Below are positions 56,450 through 64,000 of a stretch of DNA of 64,000 nt, in pieces. Numbering within the stretch: position 1 is the stretch's first letter; every line of letters begins with the position of its first letter. Source of the DNA: Sipunculus nudus (Eukaryota > Annelida > Sipuncula > Golfingiida > Sipunculidae); NCBI GenBank assembly GCA_026874595.1, contig CM049311.1, forward strand, positions 72,664,453 through 72,728,452, written 5' to 3'. The notes beneath the pieces were generated by a model. The model ran no database searches and was not told the origin of the DNA. It saw nothing but the letters and a program-made list of their open reading frames with translations. Position numbers and translations under genes: made by a program.

Positions 56450-58279
56450 CAAAGGTCAGTAACTCTATTCGCACAGCTTTACGCTCTTGATTAGGCGATC
56501 TTGATCCGTTAATTTAGTTTTCATAAGCTAAATCCAGATAAGCCTTGAAAAAAATAACAATACACCTTTGCAGTTTATGAACAGATGTCATGTATATCCT
56601 ATATCTTGTATATTCGTTTGTAACTATATCCCAACTTTCATCGCGTTGTAGATATAAAGGGAAATGGTGCATACGCTCAGTTGATGATAAGATTTAATCC
56701 AAGTGAATGGTTAATCAAGAAGGGTTTCTCCTGGGGCTTTTTCAACCGAACACAACAGCCGTGTGTGTAGTACCATCTTATCTACTACTATTTACCTGTA
56801 ACTTTATCTTCATTGAGTTTCCCTATATTAATAACTTGCAATATCATTGTTTTGTTTAAACTAAGGCCAGGAAATTTGTTATTATTCCCAAACCTTTCAT
56901 GTGACCGAGTGCAAGGCTTTGGGGGGGGGGGGGAAGGGATGGGTATGAGGACGCATTTTTTAATTCCCGATACTTTACATTTCTATTTTATCAGTTTTAC
57001 AGATAATTTTATATGACACTTTTTTTCATCAAACGCAGCATTAACAGCAAATCTTTTACCAGTGTGTAGGTCATAAATAAACCGCCATAAATTTGTTTTA
57101 CTACCGTAGACAATGCATATGGTCTTTTCGTTTTTCTTATGTTTTTACAGGGGTAATGGCCGTATATGCTGTAAAAAAAATGACTTCTGAATCAATTCTT
57201 TTCATAATTTTCTTACATAAGTTGATAAAACAAAGACAGCTTTTAAGGTTTTCTCTCTTTTTTCACATAAGTTCATAAAACAAAGAAAACTTTCAAGGTT
57301 TTCTCTCTGTTTTGACAGACGCTGTGCAGCATGATGCAATATGCCTGATGTTTCACTGGTAATAGAGAAAGATATTACAGCCGACGTCTTTTGGGGTGCG
57401 CCTGTGTTGACTGAATAACGGTGGGAATCCCTGAGCACACGTGACTTTTGTTGATAATCGGGGCATTTTTTTAAAAAAATGGTACCGGTTTATGATTTGT
57501 GTTATTCATGTATTGCTCACCAGATGGCGCTGGTGTTTTCAAATATGATTGTAATTCATCTGGGAATCTGATTTTTTACAAATATTTTACCTAATTAAGT
57601 ACCATATATGTGTATAATGCTTCATTGGATTTCCAAGTCAAATTTTTTTTTTAACGAATACGCTATCGACTCCATACTTTTATAACTTGGCTATCCTCTC
57701 AATTTGACTGGGACAACATCTTCCTGACGCATTGTCACTTTTATTTATTTTTTACTTGTGTGTATAGTGTGATGGTTTCATTGGTTTGATATTAAATGAA
57801 AATTAGGTATTCAGCTTATTCGTGATAACTGTTCATCCTAGTCTAAGAAGAACAGGACTCTAAATAGAAAATGTAGGACACGTGAGGTAGCAATGAGATA
57901 AAAAGATTCTAGCATTTAATAATATTAATTTGAGGTGAACATGATCTACCTCTGGAATATGTTTCAGTATTCAATATGCATGGAAATTAAAATACGGCTA
58001 TAATTTTATTCTGGTTCTGTTATTTTTCTTCATAATCTTGTGAAAACGAGTGTTTGTCAGTGATGACGTTTTCGTTTGTATACATGCAGATTGTCATATA
58101 TTGAACTAAGAGCCCTTGGTATGTCTGTAATAGTAGGTTTTAATTTCCTTTTGGAATGAAATAGACTACTGCATTGTGAATGCCAAATCCATTTTTCTTA
58201 TTGTAACCAGCATATTACCCGTTCCCATGTAGTTCCTGCTAGATGGCGCTCCATTAGCCCTTTTGCCCCAATTGCCGTA

Positions 58280-58280
<1 letters not shown>
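56450..58280. other. No gene seen downstream of copy F
   Basis: A G run sits at 56921-56932. A ~48-bp tandem duplication at 57205-57303 repeats 'cacataagttcataaaacaaag' and 'aggttttctctc'. Nothing else is supported. Confidence 0.45.

Positions 58281-58281
<1 letters not shown>

Positions 58282-58339
<58 letters not shown>
58282..58339. repeat. (AT)n microsatellite
   Basis: About 29 AT dinucleotides. Confidence 0.95.
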
Positions 58340-58341
<2 letters not shown>

Positions 58342-58716
58342 ATGATAGACAAGACTACATGACATCTAGGGCCACTGCCTATGAGTGTGACTGAGTGTAC
58401 CAGGAGCAAGTCTTACACATTATGTAACTAGTAAAAAGGGGGAGAAGGGCATAGAGCACAGAACACCAGCAGGAATACCGCAGGTCTTATAATGGGCATT
58501 AGTCTGATGAAGTCTATGATAACTGGCCAGCCAGCATTGATTACAGATTTCATCTTTACCTTAGTAATCTCTCTGCCACCAACAACGAAACAACCATACT
58601 TAACACCTATGATAGAGTGTGCAACACAAATTGGGATGTGGGTTTTATATTATACTTCAAGCCAGGGCGGCAATACACACATCTATTTTATTCTTTGGTT
58701 GTCACTTCTCATCTTC

Positions 58717-59715
58717 TAGTAGTATATAGTGATACAAGCAGTGGTAGTAGAAATTAGTAGTTGTTGTAGTATCTGTTGTGGTCGTAGTTTATTGTCATTT
58801 TATTTAGGTAATCTATAAAGTTAATATGTAATAAAATATTTCTTTTGGGGGGGGGGGGGGGCCGGGGGGGGGGGTGTATTTGAAAACGTTTTGGTTTGGA
58901 TGAAATCGACTAGCCTGAGTAATCTGAATTGTTGTGCGTCCTTGGGTGACTGTTTGTGTGTGTGTGCGGGGGGGGGGGTATGAACCGGGGATGTTATGAA
59001 ATCGTTACACCGGAACTTGTAGAGGCAATTATCACAATAAATATAGGTCTTCCTTCCTCTGTTTACAAGAAAAGCGAATACGTTGTGGTCGGTGTATGAA
59101 TGCGCAGGCCCACAGAATTATGTTTTATAACATTATATACCCTCTACAAGCGTGTATGTCAATGCAAATCAAGGACAAAAGCACACAGACAGGGAACACT
59201 TCTTTTTGCGGAACAAATACTACCTTTCAGAGTGATTTTTGCTGAATGAAAATATAGAGTATGCAGATAGATCATATGCAGATTATGCTAATTACATCAG
59301 CCATAACACATGAAAAAGTAACATAGAAAGAAATTCGACATTGCAAAAAAGAGTTTGTTTATACACGAAGTGTTTCCAGAAAAGACGTGATTGTAGGACT
59401 ACTTAACCCCTGTAAGTGTGCAAATTTAAACACTCGAGCCCTGTTGACACAGGACGACAACCCGTTGAAAGGAAAATTCTAACGTGTCTACTTTCCATCG
59501 CGAAATCACAGGCTTAACAGGGAAGTTTTTGACGTCATTAAGTGATGACTTGTAAAACTTTCCTTGATCATGTTGGATTATTTTGGAATCAGCATATATC
59601 AATATCAGCGTATATCGATCCTGTTTACTGCATCACTATATTGCTCTATATCTGTTTTATATCAATTCCATCTCAACACGAACCTCCCATAACGCGGCCA
59701 TGTCCGGCTATGGCT
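58717..59715. repeat. Dispersed block R4, left part
   Basis: Closely matches R3 left. Contains the uninterrupted Harbinger target site (TTA at 59514-59516). Two G runs lie at 58849-58874 and 58969-58979. It is cut at about 59715 by a Q-type repeat. Confidence 0.8.
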
Positions 59716-60235
59716 ATACAAATGGCGCTTTGTCAGTCGTCCGTCCGTCTGTTAGCAGGGCACTAATCGTACCTGCTGGCCCTAGAAACTTCTAAATGAA
59801 TATCCAGGGAGGTCAATGAAAAATCTCCTTGGAAACTTGAAATTAGGTCCAGTGACTTATATCCTCCAAGCTATGAGGCTTGGAATACCCCCCCCCCCCA
59901 TGAATAAAAAATAATTGATACAAAATATCTTGATAATTAATGCATGAATTGTCACGAATCTTGCTTTGAATATTGACCATGACTAGTTTTAACCTTTTCC
60001 GAAAAGTGTTGGCGCCACCTGGATTTTTCTCATTATAATGAATATTTTTCTATTATATTTAATTATGAGATGAAAACAATCAAGTCATTTCTCAGCTGTG
60101 AGAAAACCTGGTCTGTTTATTGATCACAAGTGGATGCTCTATAGTAATCACCCCGTCTGTCTGTCTATCTGTTCATCTGTCCATCTGTACATCCGTCCAC
60201 CCACACAAAAAAGTCAAGGTCACAGGACGCACTTA
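59716..60235 (+). repeat. Q-family repeat inserted in R4
   Basis: 'gtcagtcgtccgtccgtctgttagcagggc', 'gggaggtcaatgaaaaatctcc' and 'ttggcgccacctgg' identify the family. A DR1-related phrase ('aagtcaaggtcacaggac') follows at 60211. R homology resumes at about 60240. Confidence 0.65.
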
Positions 60236-60470
60236 TTTAAAAAGATAGTGGAAAAGTTTACAATGGATATGTTAGGACCGTTAATTACATAATCAATAAC
60301 ATTTATCGAAATCCATGAAACTGATCACCCGTTCACCAGTAAAGTCCTTTAACATGCCATCAATAATATGTTATCAGACCGATTACCTCTGAACAGATAG
60401 GGCCTAATGCATCGTGGTTTTTACTTCGACCTGCATTTCGTAAACACACATCTGAAAAACGACAGTGTCC

Positions 60471-60497
60471 TTTCTCCAAAACAAACTTCCGGGAAAC
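60471..60497 (-). promoter_or_regulatory. 27-bp composite GAS-type element (R4 copy)
   Basis: TTTCTCCAAA, six bases, TTCCGGGAAAC. No family gene lies within 4 kb downstream on the minus strand, so here the element is orphaned. Confidence 0.5.
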
Positions 60498-60613
60498 CTC
60501 ACAGAGCAACTACAACAACGAAATTGCTTTTTTGTAGTTTACTTTTATGAAAATAAATCGATCTCTGTAAACTCTATGTGCATGTTATTTATCTGGATTC
60601 GAAAAAAACCGCA

Positions 60614-61004
60614 TTGTGTGGACACGTTTTTATTTTATATACTCGGAAACCTTTGTGGACACATATTTTTATTTTTTAAACTCGGAAACCCTTGTGGACA
60701 CACGTTTTTATTTTATAAACTCGGAAACCCTTGTGGACACACGGTTTTATTTTATATACTGAAAAAAAAAACTTATGGACACACGTTTTATTGTATATAC
60801 TCAGAAACCCCTTGGACACACGTTTTTATTTTATATACTCGGAAACCCTTGTGGACACACATTATTTTTATATAATCGGAAACCCTTGTGGACACAGATT
60901 TTTATTTTATATACTCGGAAACCCTTGAGGACACACGGTTTTATTTTATATACTCGGAAACCCTTGTTGACACACGGTTTTATTTTATATACTCCTAAAC
61001 CCTT
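60614..61004. repeat. 39-bp minisatellite, about ten units (R4)
   Basis: Same unit as 3786-3992 ('cggaaacccttgtggacaca' then 'cgtttttattttatatact'). Long plus-strand frames through it exist in all three phases because 39 is a multiple of three; they are not genes. Confidence 0.85.
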
Positions 61005-62184
61005 GAAATATAAGCCACCTGTTATATTGTGATTAAGATACCTTTTTCATTTACTGCCTGTCACACACATAGGAAAACCCGGTTTTGTTGAAAAAAAAGT
61101 AGAAAAGAAAAAGAAGTCTAATGAATGCAAGCCTCCGCCAATCACCTATTTGACCCACATTGCCAGGTTCATTCTAGCGTCATATTGACCCTCTGGCATT
61201 ACGACCAGATTACTGGCGCCAGAGTGTCATAACATCTACGTCTGAGGATTGCATTGTAAGGCCTTATGAAGATGTAAATATTTTCGTCATTTCTGACGAC
61301 GCTTAATGGGCTACAGGTACACTGTCAATCAACATAAACCAGACCATTCGTTGGCATTTTTTGTGTACTTTCTAATAATACCAAATACGAGCGAGAAAAG
61401 TTCCTGTTTAACCCAGCACATTGCTAAACCCCTCGGCATATTTGTTGAATTTATGACCGCATGAACACAAGCGTGGCTCGCACGGGTTACAGGACGCAGG
61501 CAACTTGCAGGCGACACAAGGAATGACCCGTGTCTATGGAGACGGTGTTTCAGTTTGGGTTGCGAGCTCACATATATACTATTGTGTTTATGCACCATTC
61601 TAAGCATATTTATAAGATTATATCCGTTTACCACAATATGAATGCAACCATATGCAAGTAGATAACTCGTACAGCTTTCAAGTCTTAGGAAATACCAACT
61701 GAACTGCAGTTAAACTAATAAATTCCTAACAAAGGCAGCCTTATCATAGGTGCTTACCATTCATGTTATCATCGTGTTTCCTTTTTCGTGTTACCATCGT
61801 TTTTCCATGACAAGTATATCTTTATTTATTTAAATGTTATGATAAGCAAATATATCATAAATAAGAGGAAAGAACAAGTGACCCATGGGTCCCCTGACTA
61901 GGAAGAGATTCGCAAAATGAAATTTTATCATCAGATTGGTAGCATATACCCATTCAACTGAAGCATCAAACAGATTACCCGACCGGCCAAGATTGTGTCT
62001 GTATTTATATATCCCGAAAATAGAGAAAAAAATGTGTAAACTTTAAAACTAGAATACCAGTAGTCGACAAGCAACTACGTGTATCCGCCAAATCAGAGTG
62101 GAACGGGTGAAGTGAGGCATGGATTGAGTGGCAAGGGGAAATAGAGTGAGGTGTGTTGCATATTAGCATGGATGTCTGCAGCCT

Positions 62185-63165
62185 AATGTTGTGCCACCTA
62201 CATCAAATCCAGAAAGCTGTCCAAGTTGTATAAATATGCGAAAGTTTAGGCAGAAAAGTCAAACCACTACATGTATATGAGTGATTTTAGCCCACGGCAG
62301 ACATACAGACAGACGCTGTGAAAAATGGTTGCAGGTGGCCCTCCAGTTTTGTGCATGATAAAGACCTATGTGAGATCTAAACACATGCACAGATTTTGCC
62401 CAATCGGTCAAATGGTTCCCGAAATATGAGCTTGGATGTCAGCAGCGTAAACAAAAATGTAGGTGGCGCCATCTGTCATAAAATCAAGAAAGCTGTCCAG
62501 GATGTATAAACCTACAAAATTTTTGCAGTTATGTCAAACCACTACAGAGATATGAGTGATTTTAGCCCACGGCAGACAAACTGACAGACGCTGTGGAAAA
62601 ATTGTTGCAGGTGGCCCCTCCAATTTTGTGTATGAAAAAGACTTATGTGAGATCTATACACATGCAAATTTTGGCCCAATCGGTCAAACGGTTCCCGAGA
62701 TATGAGCTCGAATGTCTGCAGCGTAAACTAGAATGTAGGTGGCACCACCTGTCATAAAATCAAGAAAGCTGTCTAGGATGTATAAAACTGCAAAATTTTA
62801 GGCAGATATGTCAAACCACTGCCGCGATACGAGTGATATTATCCCACGGTAGACGAAAGGACGCTGTGCAAAAATGGTGGCAGGTGGCGCCACCAGTTTT
62901 GCGTATGATAAAGAGCTATGTGAGATCTATAAACATGCCTAATCGGTCAAACGGTTTCCGAGATATGAGCTTGGATATCTGCAGCGTGAACGTGAATGTA
63001 GGTGGCGCCACCTGTCATAAAATCAAGAAAGCTATCCAGGATGTATACGCATACCGAATTTCAAGTGAATTAGTCAATTCACTACAGAGATATGAGTGAT
63101 TTTAACCCAAGGCAGATGAACAGATTGACACTGTGCAAACATGGTTGCAGGTTGCAGTGGGAGTA
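62185..63165 (+). repeat. ~270-bp tandem repeat, four units
   Basis: Units begin with 'gtaggtggcgccacctgtca' or a variant at about 62190, 62459, 62735 and 62998. Each has 'tcaagaaagctgtccaggatgt', 'gatatgagtgattttagccca', 'gcagacgctgtg'-type, and 'aatcggtcaaacggttcccgag' phrases. The last unit is truncated. Confidence 0.85.
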
Positions 63166-63779
63166 GCGTCAGTTTCTGATTAGATTGTCACTTCAACAAT
63201 CCCATAGCAACAGAGTCATACTCCTGTGATTCCGAGTCTGGGCAGTGTGGTTGATGGGGTTACTTTACTGAACAGTCTATTTAGTCCATGGACACAGGGT
63301 CTCTTACCCTCGTGCCTTTTTTTGCTCGGAGTTTCAGCTGCACGTGCCAGCGATGTTTACACATCAACCAGGGATTTTCCGCAAAAGTGTTTCCTCGGTT
63401 ATATAAGCGGAAATAAAACAACAAACAGGTGACCCATGGGTCATTAGCTCACCTGGCTAGCATGGCATTATAGGCTAACGTATTTTGTCATCTGAAAACC
63501 ACTTTGTGATTAAATTAAAATGTGATCTTGACCTTTGACATTTACGAAACCAAACATGTCGACATGGTTCTTCCCTAAGTGATGGGTCATACATACGTGG
63601 AGACTGAATATAATCTTAACTTGTTTATACAGGTTATACAAAAGAGGAGTCAAATAAGGTCACCGGTTTTCAAACTCCGCCAAGAACTTGGAGATTCCCG
63701 TGTACACAAACATGTACATATACGCATTTTGTCCAGTAAAATCTAGTTGCAAATTATTCGACCTTTTGTCATGCGTGTT
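63166..63779. other. Non-genic, with dispersed repeat pieces
   Basis: 'aggtgacccatgggtcattagctcacctgg' occurs in broken form at 63426-63456, and a related piece is at 61886-61900. A DR1-like 'cttgacctttgac' lies at 63527. No gene seen. Confidence 0.45.
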
Positions 63780-64000
63780 TTTAGCTCAGCTGACTGAAAG
63801 TCTTCTGAGCTATAGCGATCACTCTTTGTTCGTCGTCCGTCTAGCTGTCCGTCTGTCCGTCTGTCTCTCTGTCCCTCTGTCCGTCTGTCCGTCCGTTAAC
63901 CAGGCACAAATTGTAATCGCTGGACCTAGAATCTTGTAACTTGACATTCTGAGAGGTCCATGAAAAATCTCCATGGAAACCAGAAATTAGGTCTCTGTTA
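63780..64000 (+). repeat. Q-family repeat, truncated by window end
   Basis: Starts 'tagctcagctgac', followed by a run of 'gtccgtctgtc' and 'gacctagaatcttgtaac', 'gaggtccatgaaaaatctcc'. The 3' part lies beyond the window. Confidence 0.7.

Larger units (their letters stand above)
60240..61800. repeat. Dispersed block R4, right part
   Basis: Contains 'gtttacaatggatatgttagg', the composite element, the expanded minisatellite and 'aactaataaattcctaacaaaggca'. Relative to R1, the segment 61175-61650 is different sequence, so it is either an insertion or replacement. Confidence 0.75.

Noticed and set aside
60465-61032. Three long plus-strand frames with repeated 'LGNPCGHT' type units
   Set aside because: Produced by the 39-bp minisatellite; present in every frame.
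61329-61634. 101-codon minus-strand frame
   Set aside because: No domain recognised and located in a segment specific to R4; insufficient evidence for a gene.
62185-63165. Possible satellite-encoded protein
   Set aside because: No frame is open across more than one unit, and units contain shared stops.

Overview
This window looks like non-coding and repeat-rich DNA from a marine invertebrate nuclear genome, most likely a mollusc or another lophotrochozoan. It is AT-rich, has long (TA)n, (GA)n and G/C tracts, and no bacterial-style gene packing. Splice-site and TATA-type signals are present. Many dispersed repeats carry 'ggtggcgccacc', 'TGACCTTTGACC' and 'aggtccatgaaaaatctcc' motifs. I assign the phylum by general resemblance only. 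I found no tRNA, rRNA, CRISPR array or ordinary multi-exon housekeeping gene.

Two things stand out. First, the window holds seven copies or remnants of a family of tiny single-domain proteins (94-121 residues). They match the minimal GIY-YIG fold of the T5orf172/MUG113 kind: Y-V-M ... K-I-G-x-S-x-x-P-x-x-R-L-x-E-V ... A-E-x-A-A-Q ... W-Y/F. Copies are at 1300-1365 (fragment), 9516-9866 (one stop), 15043-15384, 22130-22468 (one stop), 37007-37333, 42445-42729 and 56084-56449. They sit among duplicated promoter-like blocks. A 27-bp composite element, GTTTCCCRGAA-N6-TTTGGRGAAA read on the minus strand, occurs seven times with invariant spacing. In four cases it lies about 2.3-3.7 kb upstream of a family member on the same strand. 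Half of the element is a perfect GAS/STAT-type palindrome. Several promoter blocks have outlived their genes, which points to birth-and-death evolution of an inducible, possibly defence-related, gene family.

Second, 45241-52215 is a complete 6975-bp PIF/Harbinger transposon with imperfect inverted termini, a TTA target duplication, and two sequence-matched empty sites in this same window (1977-1979, 59514-59516). On the plus strand it carries a broken HARBI1 transposase. Convergently, on the minus strand, it carries a RAG1-like gene: RAG1 N-terminal zinc motifs, C3HC4 RING, post-RING zinc finger and the first half of a RAG1-like core. The RAG1-like gene has a frameshift and two nonsense codons, and the position matching the second catalytic Asp is Leu.

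Layout: 0-5 kb, duplicated flank, gene fragment and repeat block R1. 5-9 kb, a DR1-bearing tandem array and dispersed repeats. 9.3-9.9 kb, GIY copy A. 11.2-13.1 kb, R2 plus an orphan promoter. 15-18.8 kb, copy B with probable upstream promoter S1. 22.1-26 kb, copy C and S2. 27-36 kb, repeats and S3. 37-40.1 kb, copy D and its upstream element. 42.1-42.8 kb, copy E. 44.4-53.8 kb, R3 split by the Harbinger element. 53.8-56.5 kb, two promoter relics and copy F. 58.7-61.8 kb, R4. 62-64 kb, tandem and dispersed repeats.
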